Source of the DNA: 66-474 sp040388785
Lineage (GTDB): Bacteria; Pseudomonadota; Gammaproteobacteria; Xanthomonadales; Rhodanobacteraceae
Assembly (NCBI GenBank): GCA_040388785.1
Contig: JAZKBD010000003.1
Span: 1-64,000, forward strand
Reading direction: 5' to 3'
Length of the DNA stretch: 64,000 nt
The first letter of the stretch is position 1; the number at the start of each line of letters is the position of its first letter. This document shows positions 45,803 to 54,452 of the stretch, piece by piece. The notes beneath the pieces were generated by a model, which worked only from the letters and a program-made list of their open reading frames with translations, was not told the DNA's origin and searched no databases. The position numbers and the translations under genes are program-made.

Positions 45803-45803
45803 T

Positions 45804-45937
45804 TGTTCGATCGCTGCTTCGATGGGCTCTGCGGCAGATCGTGGAGCCCACGGCCCAGCGATCATCAGCGCGCCTGTTGGCGCCGCCAGCCATGGTAAAG
45901 AACTCCGCGGGTTGACTTTCCACAAAACTGCTTTGCT
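45804..45937 (+). repeat. dispersed intergenic repeat, copy D (diverged)
   Basis: The left end TTGTTCGATCGCTGCTTC and the right end CCATGGTAAAGAACTCCGCG followed by GGTTGACTTTCCACAAAACTG match the other copies loosely. The centre contains TGGGCTC / GAGCCCA (45823-45850), which could fold and help end the rplM-rpsI transcript. It begins two bases after the rpsI stop. Confidence 0.65.
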
Positions 45938-45977
45938 CGCGGCGCCTCGCGATTCGCTCTAAAATCTGAGTTTGCAC

Positions 45978-46052
45978 AGCCCCGTCGCCAAGTGGTAAGG
46001 CACCTGACTCTGACTCAGGCATTCGGTGGTTCGAATCCATCCGGGGCTGCCA
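45978..46052 (+). tRNA. tRNA-Gln (anticodon CTG)
   Basis: A 75-base cloverleaf with encoded CCA: acceptor AGCCCCG / CGGGGCT, discriminator G, D-loop AAGTGGTAAGGC, anticodon stem CCTGA / TCAGG with loop CTCTGAC, and T-arm GGTTCGAATCC. The anticodon CTG reads CAG glutamine codons. A -10-like TAAAAT (45960-45965) lies just upstream, and a terminator follows about 40 bases downstream. Confidence 0.95.
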
Positions 46053-46090
46053 ATTCCGTCGATCGCCTTCGGTGATCGTGCAGTGACGAC

Positions 46091-46120
46091 AAGCCCGCCT
46101 TTGGCGGGCTTTTTGTTTTT
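46091..46120 (+). terminator. rho-independent terminator after tRNA-Gln
   Basis: AAGCCCGCC / GGCGGGCTT forms a 9-bp stem with a three-base loop, followed by TTTTTGTTTTT. It is a strong plus-strand terminator at suitable distance from the tRNA 3' end. The remaining bases up to the next start (46121-46231) show nothing further. Confidence 0.93.
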
Positions 46121-46231
46121 GCGTGATGCCGGTTTTGCGATGAATGTCAAAATTTGTGTCTTCGTGTTGGACGTATCGTGCAGGGGTCGCCATTGGCGGC
46201 ATCTCCCCCATACAGAACCCGGAGCACAATG

Positions 46232-46666
46232 ATGAACGTCTCGATGGAGGCACCCCGCACGCCGCAACATGATCTGGTGGCCATGACGGCCGCTTTGCGC
46301 GGCGCCCTGATGCAGCGTGTGGAGCAAGGCATACAAGCCAGTGGACTGGCGACTTACTACATGTACCTCGTCGCCAAGAGGCTCACGTTCGCGGGTCCGC
46401 TGACGACTGCCTCAATTTCGGAACAGCTGCGCCAGAACCCGCGCATCATCGACGACACTCTGCACCAGATGCTCGAACAGGGACAGGTGACCCAGGACGG
46501 CGAAACATGGCAAATCACCGAGAGCGGCCGCAATGCATTGGCCTCGGCCAATGACAGCGGCACCGAGGTGCTGAACGAAATCCGCGAAGCCATCGGTGCA
46601 TCCGCGTGCGACCAATTGGTAGCGGGGATGCGCGGCGCCTTGGCAGCGCTGCACAAGGCTGCCTGA
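46232..46666 (+). CDS. small winged-helix protein of unknown role
   Basis: This 144-residue cytosolic protein has a middle part, LTTASISEQLRQNPRIIDDT followed by LHQMLEQGQVTQDGETWQIT, that reads like a winged helix-turn-helix with a wing. It is comparable to MarR-type or other small DNA-binding proteins. It lacks an obvious ligand domain. The ATG at 46232 has GGAG seven bases upstream; the ATG one codon earlier is too close. It is monocistronic, with a terminator directly after it. I do not recognise a named family, and the DNA-binding role is inferred. Confidence 0.65.
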   Translation: MNVSMEAPRTPQHDLVAMTAALRGALMQRVEQGIQASGLATYYMYLVAKRLTFAGPLTTASISEQLRQNPRIIDDTLHQMLEQGQVTQDGETWQITESGRNALASANDSGTEVLNEIREAIGASACDQLVAGMRGALAALHKAA

Positions 46667-46697
46667 GGCGAGACCGCCGAAGAAATGATGCTCCGGT

Positions 46698-46730
46698 GCC
46701 GGGTCCGGCTACAACCGGACCCGGCTTTTC
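46698..46730 (+). terminator. rho-independent terminator after winged-helix gene
   Basis: An 11-bp stem GCCGGGTCCGG / CCGGACCCGGC with a six-base loop is followed by TTTTC. It stands 31 bases after the stop of the small winged-helix gene and before the convergent rpiA. Confidence 0.9.
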
Positions 46731-46775
46731 CATCGCAGTGGCTCGCCAATCACCGGCGCGTACATCGCCGGAACG

Positions 46776-47420
46776 CTAGAACCGTCGGCCGTCGCCAACC
46801 AGCACGACATCCGCTGGCCGGTGCGCGAACAGGCCCACCGTGACCACACCGGTGATCTGGTTCCATTCCGATTCCAGGGTCGCCGGATCGGCAATGCGCA
46901 AGCCGTGCACGTCGAGGATCCAGTTGCCATTGTCGGTGACGCAATCCGTGCGCCACACCGGCATGCCGCCGCGCTGCTGGATTTCCCGCGCAACATAACT
47001 GCGTGCCATCGGGATCACCTCGACCGGCAACGGGAACGTGCCCAGCACATCGACGCATTTGTGCGCATCCACGATGCAGACGAATTTCCTTGAAGCCGCC
47101 GCGATGATCTTTTCGCGTGTCAGTGCGCCGCCGCCACCCTTGATCAGCCGGCGCGCCGGATCGCACTCATCGGCACCGTCCACGTAGATATCCAGCGTAC
47201 CCACGGCGTTGAGATCCAGCACCTGGATGCCGTGTGCGCGCAACAATCGACTGGACTGCTCTGAACTCGAAACCGCAGCATCGATGCGATGCTTGATCCT
47301 CGCCAGCGCATCGATGAAGTACTTGACCGTGGAGCCGGTGCCGACACCGACCACGCTCCCGTCTTCGATGAACTCGATCGCGGCTTCGCCGGCCGCGCGC
47401 TTCTGTGCTTCGATATCCAT
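46776..47420 (-). CDS. rpiA: ribose-5-phosphate isomerase A
   Basis: This 214-residue enzyme interconverts ribose-5-phosphate and ribulose-5-phosphate. Motifs are VVGVGTGSTVKYFIDAL, SSSEQSSRLL, VDGADECDPARRLIKGGGGA (catalytic Asp/Lys and phosphate loop) and VLGTFPLPVEVIPMA. It is the last gene of the zapA-6S-fau-EVE-rpiA string on the minus strand, 24 bases after the EVE gene. Confidence 0.96.
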   Translation of the reverse strand: MDIEAQKRAAGEAAIEFIEDGSVVGVGTGSTVKYFIDALARIKHRIDAAVSSSEQSSRLLRAHGIQVLDLNAVGTLDIYVDGADECDPARRLIKGGGGALTREKIIAAASRKFVCIVDAHKCVDVLGTFPLPVEVIPMARSYVAREIQQRGGMPVWRTDCVTDNGNWILDVHGLRIADPATLESEWNQITGVVTVGLFAHRPADVVLVGDGRRF

Positions 47421-47444
47421 GGTGTCCCCGGTTGCTCGCGCTGT

Positions 47445-47894
47445 TTATTCGAGCGCGAGGATCGCATGCCACTGGGGCTCCGTCACCGGCAGCACCGACA
47501 AGCGATTGCCGCGACGGGTCAGCGCGAAATCGCCCAGCCTGGGCAGGGCCTTGATCTCGTCCAGCGTAATCACGCGTTTCAGCTTGCGCACGAAGCGCAC
47601 ATCCACGAGTGTCCAGCGCGGATTGCCGCGATCGCTGCCTGCGTCGAAGTATTCATCTTTCGGGTCGAATTGACCCGGATCGGGATACGGCGCGCTCGCC
47701 ACTTTCGCGAGGCCCGCTACGCCCGGCACTGCGCAGCTCGAGTGATAAATCATCACCTCGTCGCCGCGCTGCATCGTGCGGATGAAATTGCGCGCCTGAT
47801 AGTTGCGCACGCCGTTCCAGGGTTCGATCTTGCGCGCGCGCAGGTCGTCGATCGAGAAGGTGTCCGGTTCGGTTTTCATCAACCAGTGCTGCAT
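47445..47894 (-). CDS. EVE-domain protein
   Basis: This 149-residue protein consists only of an EVE domain, a PUA/YTH-like fold that recognises modified bases. It has the diagnostic HWLMKTEPDTFSIDDL, WNGVRNYQARNFIRTM, GDEVMIYHSSC, and PRWTLVDVRFV. GAGGGGACGCC upstream of the ATG is a good ribosome site. It lies nine bases after fau. Such stand-alone EVE proteins are common beside fau and zapA; the substrate is not established. Confidence 0.93.
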   Translation of the reverse strand: MQHWLMKTEPDTFSIDDLRARKIEPWNGVRNYQARNFIRTMQRGDEVMIYHSSCAVPGVAGLAKVASAPYPDPGQFDPKDEYFDAGSDRGNPRWTLVDVRFVRKLKRVITLDEIKALPRLGDFALTRRGNRLSVLPVTEPQWHAILALE

Positions 47895-47903
47895 GGCGTC
47901 CCC

Positions 47904-48509
47904 TCAGGCCGTCGCGTCGACCGGGCCGCAGGCTATCAGTTCCGCGTCCGTGGCGATGTAGTCGAGGTCGACATCCCACGGTTCGGTTGGAATGGCTTCC
48001 ACTTCCTGGAACGCGTAGCCAATGCCGACCAGCAGCGGCGTAGCCGGACGCGGGCCTTCGCGCAGGAACGCAAGGCTGGAGTCGTACCAGCCACCGCCGG
48101 TTCCGAGGCGGTGGCCCAGGCGATCGAATGCCAGCAGCGGCAGCAGGATGACGTCCACGTCCTGCGGCGCCAGGCGCCGGTCCGCGGGAACGGCGGGCTC
48201 GGGAATCCCGAAACGATTGTGGGTGACGGGTGTGCCCGTCGCATATTCGGCGAAAAAAAGTTGCCGGGTGGTGCCGAGCACCGGCAGGAAATAGTGCTGT
48301 TCGCGGCGCGCCAGCGATGCGACGGCGAGATTCAGCGGCAGCTCGCCGCGCACGGCCCAGTAACCCGCGATACGCGTGTCGACCATGAATTCGGGGAGCA
48401 TCTCGAGACTGCGCAGTACGCCGGCTGCAGCGGTAATGCGCTGCTTGGCATCGAGCTCTTCACGCTGCACCGCCATGCGCGCACGCAACAAATCGCGGCC
48501 GTCATTCAT
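47904..48509 (-). CDS. fau: 5-formyltetrahydrofolate cyclo-ligase
   Basis: This 201-residue enzyme converts 5-formyl-THF to 5,10-methenyl-THF using ATP. It contains RIAGYWAVRGELPL, FGIPEP, VDVILLPLLAFDRLGHRLGTGGGWYD and LVGIGYAFQEVE, the usual nucleotide- and folate-binding blocks. It lies downstream of 6S RNA, as the E. coli ygfA gene does; the two are probably co-transcribed in part. Confidence 0.93.
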   Translation of the reverse strand: MNDGRDLLRARMAVQREELDAKQRITAAAGVLRSLEMLPEFMVDTRIAGYWAVRGELPLNLAVASLARREQHYFLPVLGTTRQLFFAEYATGTPVTHNRFGIPEPAVPADRRLAPQDVDVILLPLLAFDRLGHRLGTGGGWYDSSLAFLREGPRPATPLLVGIGYAFQEVEAIPTEPWDVDLDYIATDAELIACGPVDATA

Positions 48510-48609
48510 GCGATAGGTGCCATTGGCAGGAAGGTTCCCGGATTGCGCTTCGCTTTATCCGGCTTATCGGATATCAATTCCCATGCGAAGCGGCTGTCGA
48601 TCTCTTGGT

Positions 48610-48721
48610 CGAAGCGGCTGTTGTGAGAAGTCAGCCCATGGATGGGCGTCGTGGCGCAGCAGACAGCGACAACCGAGGGGAATCCGAACGCCAATCGACG
48701 AAGCGTTCATGGACGAACGCA
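48610..48721 (-). repeat. dispersed intergenic repeat, copy E
   Basis: Plus-strand GAAGCGGCTGTTGTGAGAAG, then TCAGCCCATGGATGGGCGTC, starts the element. It ends GAAGCGTTCATGGACGAACGC, like copy A. It sits between the 6S RNA 3' end and fau, beginning about 100 bases before the fau start. Confidence 0.8.
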
Positions 48722-48744
48722 AAAGCAAACCACGCAAAAAACAA

Positions 48745-48942
48745 ACCAGCGTCCTCCGCGATGCCGATGCGCGCCGAGCGACCCTGATCCCGAGGATCAA
48801 GTGGGCAGGCTGGCCGGATTTTCAGGCTTTCCGCACGCGGCGGACTTGCACAAGGATCCGGTAACCACCGGCCCCAGGTCGTACATTAGGAACAAGGCAC
48901 ATTGCTGGGGGCGCGCTGTCGTTCATCGCAGGGGACGCCAGC
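48745..48942 (-). ncRNA. ssrS: 6S RNA
   Basis: The region between zapA and fau, both on this strand, is the standard gammaproteobacterial locus of 6S RNA, which binds and titrates the housekeeping RNA polymerase. The 5' segment GCGTCCCCTGCGATG pairs with the 3' segment CATCGCGGAGGACGC to close the long stem. The central open bubble is followed by GGAAAGCCTGAAAATCCGG, comparable to the conserved AAGCCUUAAAACUGCGAC of E. coli. Next comes CCACTTGATCCTCGGGATC, comparable to CACCUUGAACCAAGGGUUC. A T-rich tract (TTTGTTTTTTG, minus strand) follows the stem. Ends are approximate to about 10 bases. Confidence 0.88.
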
Positions 48943-48946
48943 ACCG

Positions 48947-49252
48947 TCATTCTAGAGGTGCTGCGAGGGCATCTTCAAGCTTGCGCCGCAGCATCGCGAT
49001 GTGCTCGCCTGCGCTGTCGGAGAGCGCGCTTTGGCTGCGCCGCAACGTCAACAGTTCATGCGTGATGTCGAGTGCCGCCAGCACGGCGATGCGGTCGTAG
49101 CCGGGACTGCGCGATGCATGCCGGATTTCGCGCATCTTCTGATTGAGATGTTCCACTGCGCCCAGCAGGCCCTCGCGTTCGCTGGGTTTGCAGCCGACCA
49201 GGAATTCACGGTCGAGCAGCTTCACGGTGACGGTGACGGATTCGTCGCTCAT
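48947..49252 (-). CDS. zapA: cell-division protein ZapA
   Basis: This 101-residue protein promotes bundling of FtsZ filaments. It opens VTVTVKLLDREFLVGCKPSEREGLL and continues VEHLNQKMREIRHA with YDRIAVLAALDITHELL and a C-terminal helix. It lies three bases after the ZapB-like gene, so the two are co-translated, and 6S RNA begins almost at its stop. Confidence 0.92.
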   Translation of the reverse strand: MSDESVTVTVKLLDREFLVGCKPSEREGLLGAVEHLNQKMREIRHASRSPGYDRIAVLAALDITHELLTLRRSQSALSDSAGEHIAMLRRKLEDALAAPLE

Positions 49253-49255
49253 TTT

Positions 49256-49477
49256 TCAACCTGCGGCTTCGAGCGACTTGAGCCGCTCGATCATGGCTTC
49301 GACACGGGTGCGCGCCTGCTCGTTGCGTGCCATCAGCGCGGCGCGTTCGCCGGCCATCTGGTCGCGCCCGCGGCGCAGGCTGGCGTTTTCCTCGGCGAGC
49401 CGGCGCATGCGCTCGAGGGCTGCATCGAGGGTGCGCGACAACGCGGCAAGCTCTTCTTCGAAGTGTCGTGTGTCCAT
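49256..49477 (-). CDS. small ZapB-like coiled-coil protein (TIGR02449-like)
   Basis: This 73-residue protein is almost entirely heptad coiled coil (EEELAALSRTLDAALERMRR, ENASLRRGRDQMAGERAALM). It matches the small proteins found directly before zapA in many gammaproteobacteria. It probably works with ZapA at the division septum. The very short intergenic distance (TGA AAA ATG) supports a functional link. Confidence 0.82.
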   Translation of the reverse strand: MDTRHFEEELAALSRTLDAALERMRRLAEENASLRRGRDQMAGERAALMARNEQARTRVEAMIERLKSLEAAG

Positions 49478-49520
49478 GGCCGTCGACTATAAGGCAAAAG
49501 GCGATGCGTGGCATGTCCCG

Positions 49521-52500
49521 TCAGGCGAAGTCGAAGCTGGTGGCGGCACGGCGATCCAGGAACTCCAGGCAGGCGTCGGCCGTCAGCGGACGCGAGAACC
49601 AGTAACCCTGGATTTCGTCGCAGTGCTGCGCGCGCAGGAACGCCAGCTGTTCGGCGGTTTCCACGCCCTCGGCGACCACCTTCAATTGCAGCGAGTGCGC
49701 CATGGTGATAATGGTGGAGGTGATCGCCGCATCGTCCGGATCGGTGGTGATGTCACCCACGAACTCCTGGTCGATCTTCAGCGTGTCGATGGGCAGCCGC
49801 TTGAGATAGGCCAGCGATGAATAGCCGGTGCCGAAATCGTCGATCGCGAGTCGCGCGCCGATGGATTTCAGTTCGCCCAGCAGGCGCACCGATTGTTCGG
49901 CGTTCGCCATCACCATGCTTTCAGTCAGCTCCAGTTCCACCTGGTTGGGCGCGACATCGTGCTCGGCCAGCATGTCGCAGATGTGCAGGGTGAGGTCGGG
50001 GCGGTTGAGTTGCGCTACCGAAAGATTGATCGCCATCGTCAGGTTGCGGTGGCCGCCTTCGCGGAAGCGGCGCAGGTCGGCGCAGGCGGTCGCGAACACG
50101 TACGCGCTGATGTCGTGGATCTGGCCGGTTTCCTCGGCCAGCGGAATGAAGACACTGGGCGGGACTTCGCCGAGTTCACGGCTGTGCCAGCGCAGCAGCG
50201 CTTCCATGCCGGTGATGCCCTGGTTGTTGCCATGGATCGCGAGCTTGGGCTGGTAGACCATGCTCAGTTCCTTGCGCTCCAGCGCGCGGCGCAGCGCGGT
50301 GACCAGCGTGGCGTGATCGCGCGCGCGCGCATCCATGCCGGCGTGATACACCGCCCAGGTGTTGCGGCCGCGTTCCTTGGCCTGGTACATCGCGGTGTCG
50401 GCGCATTTCAAAAGATCGGCGGGCGTCTGCCCATGATCCGGATACAGCGCAATGCCGATGGAGGGCGAGATCACCGCTTCCTGTGTGCCTGCGATGGGCA
50501 GCGGTCGTGCGAAGGCCTGGATCAGCCGCTGGGCCATTTCCTCGGCACCGCGCGCGTCTGCCAGGTCTTCCAGCACCACTGTGAATTCGTCGCCGCCAAG
50601 CCGCGCGACCACGTCGGTTTCCCGCACGCACTGGCGCAAGCGTGCGCCGGCCGCCTTGAGGGTGCGGTCGCCCGTGGTGTGGCCCATCGAGTCGTTGATG
50701 TGCTTGAAGCGATCGAGGTCGAGGAACAGCAGCCCGACTTTTTGCCCGGTGCGGCGCGCGCTGATCACGGCGGCGCCGAGACGCTCGCCAAGGAGCGCGC
50801 GGTTGGGCAGCCCCGTCAGCGTGTCGTAGTTGGCGAGGTAACGCAGTTCCTGTTCGGCGCGCTTGCGGTCGGTGATGTCGGTGAGCACGCCGATCATGTG
50901 CGTGCGCTGACCCGAGGCATCACAGACCTCGTTGAGTTCGACCCAGCACAGGAATTCCTCGCCGTCCTTGCGCCGCTGCCACAGCTCGCCGCGCCAGTGG
51001 CCGGATTCCGCGAGCGTCTGGCGCAACTGGTTGTAGCTGGCAGGCGCATGGCGGCTGCCGTTGAGCACGGACGCGTCACGTCCCAGCACCTCGTGCTCGG
51101 CATAACCGGTCATGCGGGTGAAGGCGGTGTTCACCGACACGAAACGGAAGTCGAGGTCCGTGACCGTCACCGCTTCGCTCATGTTGCGGATGACCTCCAT
51201 GGCGATGCGGCGGTCGCGATCCGCAGCGCGCAGTGCACTGATGTCGCGTTCGGTACCGCATATCCGCAACGGCTTGCCGTCCGCCTCGCGCTCGACGATG
51301 CGGCCGCGAGAAATGACCCAGGTCCAGTCGCCATCACGCGCGCGCACCCGATGCTCGACCTCGAAATGTTCGGTATGACCGGCGATGTGCTCCGCAAGCG
51401 CGTGGTTGAGGTTGGCGAGGTCATCGGGATGCACCATGGTCGCGCGCCATTCGTCTGCGGCGATGGATTCCTCGTGGTGTCCGCCGGGTGCGCCTTCGGG
51501 GCCCAGGCGCAGGATCGTGCCGTGTTCCAGGTTCCAGTCCCAGAACTCGTCGCCGGACCCCCACAGGGCTTGACGCAGCCGGTTTTCACGCAGCCGCAGT
51601 TGCCGCCGGTGGCGCGTCTGCTCCTGGTAATGGCTGCGCCAGCCCAGCACCGCGATCAGCACCAGCAGCACCAACGCGGCTGCATAGACGATGCGCATGG
51701 GCCAGCTCCACCACCACGCGATCGGTATGTGGAACTGCAGGCTGGCGGTGCTTCCCGGGGTGCCGTCGCGCAGGACGGCCTGGACTTCGAGGCGATGAGT
51801 GCCGGGCGCGAGATCGCTGAATGCGGCGGTATGGTTGGGTGTTGGCGCGCTCCATTCCGGATGGGACGAGCCCAGCAATCGCACGCGAAAACGGTTGTGG
51901 GCAGGCGCGGAATAATCGAGCGCGCTGAACGTTGCGTGGACGCCACGGTCGGCGGCGGCCAAGGTGAGCGTTTGTTGCGGCGATTGCGGCAAGCGAACCC
52001 GGCTTTCGCCGGCATAAAAGGCAGTGAACACCACCGGTGCCGCTTGATTCGAGGAACGCAGGCGCTCCGGTTCAATGATGTCGAAACCGTGGCCTCCGAA
52101 CAAAAGCGTTCCGCTGGTGGTGCGCAGACATGCGCCCGAGGTGTATTCGTTGCCCTGGATTCCATCGGCGACACCGAAACTGCGGATCGAGCCCGTCTTC
52201 GGATCGAGCAGGCCGAGACCGAGATTGGTGCTGAACCAGATGCGGCCCGCGAGTCCCTCGAGCAAGCAGTTGATTGTGGTATCGGGCAGTCCGCCGCCCA
52301 CGCCGTAACGCCGGAACTGCGCGCCATGCGCGTCGATGCGTTCCAGCTGGCTGATGCCGGAGAGCGTGCCAATCCATACTCGCCCCTGATTGTCGACCAG
52401 CAAGCTGGCCACCGCATTTCCCGCCAAGGAATGTCGGTTGCCGGAAACTTCACGGAAGGTGCGAATCTTTCCACTGGCCGGGTCGATCATGGATACGCCA

Positions 52501-54176
52501 TCGGTCGTGCCGGCCCAGATGTTGCCTGCATGATCTTGCGTGAGTGCGACGACGCTGTCGCTGGCGAGGCCAAGCTTGTTGTCGAAGCGATGTACCACCT
52601 GCCCGTCGTGGTAATGGATCAATCCGGCATCGTAGGGTGCGACCCAAAGGTCGCCGTTGCGGGCGCGAAACAGTGTCCGCACCGGCGTGGTCGCCGCCTC
52701 CCCGGCAAGCTGTGCATACGCAGCCGTTCCGGTACGCGGATCCAATTGCAGAACGCCGTAGTTGGACGGCAGCAATAGATGGCCGTCTGCGTCCTGCCAA
52801 ATATCGTAAACCCGTATGTCACGCGAACTGACTGATCCGGGTGGATGCAATGAATTGTCGGCCTGCGTCGTCGACACGGGAGCAGTGGCGGGGCGCTTGA
52901 CCGGGTGGGCGCCTGTCGTTCCGATTGCTTCCTCCAGTGCCGCCTTGTAGCTGGTGATTTCATGGCTCGCGGGATCGTAACGAACGAGACCAAGGCCACT
53001 CATCGCGACCCAGAACTGCCCACCTGGCGCGGTCTGGAGCGCACTGACGAAAGTCTTGACGCGCGGATCGCCGGTCAAATTCAGGACCGAGCTGATCGGG
53101 CTGTTGTCGGTGTGGGTCCACACCACGCCGGACGTGAGTGTACCGACCCACAGCAGTCCGGTCCGATCGACGAACAGGCTCGTAATGGGCGAATCCGGCA
53201 GCCCGCCGCCGATCCCGAGCGGAGCGGGTTCGACCCTGACCGTGGCGCCATCAGGCCCGATGCGCAACAAGGTATGGTCAGTCAGCCCCATCCACAGGCG
53301 ATTGGCATCGTCGGCAACGATCGACACGACGCCGATCTCGCCCGCGCCACCGCCACCGTGCTGCCACAGCGGTGCGACGGATCCGTCGTTGCGGTTCACG
53401 CTGAAAAGGCCGGCCGCGTTGCCAAGCAGCAGTCTTCCGCCCGGATCACAGAGGAGCGCGTTGATGGGAGCGCCGGTGCTGGCGAGCACGCGGCCGCTGG
53501 CTTTTGCGTGGTCCAGCGCGATCACTTCGTTGCCGGCGGTGGCGTATACCGTGTTTCCGCAACGGGTCATGGACTGAACCCAGTCCTGTCCCGCGGGCTC
53601 GGCCCATATCGGCTTCAGCGATGGATGCGTTTCGCCATCCGTCAAAAGATCCACGCCCCGCGTGCTGCCGATCAGCAAGCCACCGCCGGGAAGCGCCATC
53701 AAATCGGTGACGGGAAGCATCTTCCGCTGCACCGATTGCGGCAAGGCAACGGTGGCGTTGTCGGCGGGATTGAACAAAATCAGCCCGCCACTGGTGGATC
53801 CGACCCACAGTCGCCCCTCGCCGGCGTCGGCCAGCGACGTCACCTTGTAGTCCTCCGGCAGGCTGTTCGCACGATTGGGATCGTGGGTGTAGCGGTTGAG
53901 GCTGTAACCGTCGTAACGGAACAGGCCGCCCTGCGTGGCGAACCACATGAATCCGGTGTGGTCCTGGAAAATCAGGGTGACGGAGTTTTGCGTGAGGCCG
54001 TCGCTATCGTCGAGCTGCTGGAAATGGAAGTTGCGCTGGTAGGCGCGCCATGTCGTTGCCGACGAAACCGCCGTTGCCGGCGCCGCGGCGCGCACCGCCG
54101 GTGTCGCCGCCAGCCAGAATCCCGCCGCCATGAACGCCAGCGCCGCGCAGGAGCGTCTTGGTCGCTGGATGGTCAC
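49521..54176 (-). CDS. beta-propeller/PAS/GGDEF/EAL membrane signalling protein
   Basis: This 1551-residue single-chain receptor has a signal peptide and a periplasmic propeller of repeated Reg_prop units (about 45-730). Those units include DHTGFMWFATQGGLFRYDGY, GRLWVGSTSGGLILFN and GNIWAGTTDGVSMIDP. An Ig-like Y_Y_Y domain (about 735-800) and a membrane helix (about 805-830, PMRIVYAAALVLLVLIAVLG) follow. The cytosolic part has two PAS domains (about 860-1095), a GGDEF domain with intact motif at 1194 (RLGGDEFTVVL) and an EAL domain with intact GMEALLRW at about 1325. It may make and break c-di-GMP in response to a periplasmic ligand, as the two-component kinases with the same sensor do. No ribosome site is obvious. 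It lies between the zapA gene pair and pepP. Confidence 0.93.
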   Translation of the reverse strand: MTIQRPRRSCAALAFMAAGFWLAATPAVRAAAPATAVSSATTWRAYQRNFHFQQLDDSDGLTQNSVTLIFQDHTGFMWFATQGGLFRYDGYSLNRYTHDPNRANSLPEDYKVTSLADAGEGRLWVGSTSGGLILFNPADNATVALPQSVQRKMLPVTDLMALPGGGLLIGSTRGVDLLTDGETHPSLKPIWAEPAGQDWVQSMTRCGNTVYATAGNEVIALDHAKASGRVLASTGAPINALLCDPGGRLLLGNAAGLFSVNRNDGSVAPLWQHGGGGAGEIGVVSIVADDANRLWMGLTDHTLLRIGPDGATVRVEPAPLGIGGGLPDSPITSLFVDRTGLLWVGTLTSGVVWTHTDNSPISSVLNLTGDPRVKTFVSALQTAPGGQFWVAMSGLGLVRYDPASHEITSYKAALEEAIGTTGAHPVKRPATAPVSTTQADNSLHPPGSVSSRDIRVYDIWQDADGHLLLPSNYGVLQLDPRTGTAAYAQLAGEAATTPVRTLFRARNGDLWVAPYDAGLIHYHDGQVVHRFDNKLGLASDSVVALTQDHAGNIWAGTTDGVSMIDPASGKIRTFREVSGNRHSLAGNAVASLLVDNQGRVWIGTLSGISQLERIDAHGAQFRRYGVGGGLPDTTINCLLEGLAGRIWFSTNLGLGLLDPKTGSIRSFGVADGIQGNEYTSGACLRTTSGTLLFGGHGFDIIEPERLRSSNQAAPVVFTAFYAGESRVRLPQSPQQTLTLAAADRGVHATFSALDYSAPAHNRFRVRLLGSSHPEWSAPTPNHTAAFSDLAPGTHRLEVQAVLRDGTPGSTASLQFHIPIAWWWSWPMRIVYAAALVLLVLIAVLGWRSHYQEQTRHRRQLRLRENRLRQALWGSGDEFWDWNLEHGTILRLGPEGAPGGHHEESIAADEWRATMVHPDDLANLNHALAEHIAGHTEHFEVEHRVRARDGDWTWVISRGRIVEREADGKPLRICGTERDISALRAADRDRRIAMEVIRNMSEAVTVTDLDFRFVSVNTAFTRMTGYAEHEVLGRDASVLNGSRHAPASYNQLRQTLAESGHWRGELWQRRKDGEEFLCWVELNEVCDASGQRTHMIGVLTDITDRKRAEQELRYLANYDTLTGLPNRALLGERLGAAVISARRTGQKVGLLFLDLDRFKHINDSMGHTTGDRTLKAAGARLRQCVRETDVVARLGGDEFTVVLEDLADARGAEEMAQRLIQAFARPLPIAGTQEAVISPSIGIALYPDHGQTPADLLKCADTAMYQAKERGRNTWAVYHAGMDARARDHATLVTALRRALERKELSMVYQPKLAIHGNNQGITGMEALLRWHSRELGEVPPSVFIPLAEETGQIHDISAYVFATACADLRRFREGGHRNLTMAINLSVAQLNRPDLTLHICDMLAEHDVAPNQVELELTESMVMANAEQSVRLLGELKSIGARLAIDDFGTGYSSLAYLKRLPIDTLKIDQEFVGDITTDPDDAAITSTIITMAHSLQLKVVAEGVETAEQLAFLRAQHCDEIQGYWFSRPLTADACLEFLDRRAATSFDFA

Positions 54177-54452
54177 GGGTGACCCCGAGTGATGCGGCTC
54201 ATGATGATTGGGCGGCCCCTGTGAACGGATCGCCGGCTTCGGCTCGCGCGAATGGCCGAAGTGCCGGACTTCGCGCCAAGTTTACTCAAACCGTCAGCAC
54301 GCGTCGCACGCAACCGCCACATCAGCGGCGTGCCCTAGAATGTGCGCGCATTCGGGAGACGCGCGGATGGATGGACCGAGCATGGCAGCGTGCAATGCCA
54401 GAGGGGGTGTGGTGATGCATCTGAGCGTCCGTCGCATGCACGTGGAGCGGGC

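Noticed and set aside
45978..46052. tRNA-Gln as a prophage or island attachment site
   Set aside because: No integrase, no direct repeat of the tRNA 3' end, and only housekeeping genes on both sides.
48517..48864. Plus-strand open frame across repeat copy E and 6S RNA
   Set aside because: It crosses two unrelated non-coding elements and has no ribosome site or family resemblance.
49893..52778. A 961-codon plus-strand open frame and similar long frames antisense to many genes
   Set aside because: These lie exactly opposite well-supported proteins, have His/Arg/Gln-rich sequence with no recognisable domain, and arise from high GC in the third codon position.
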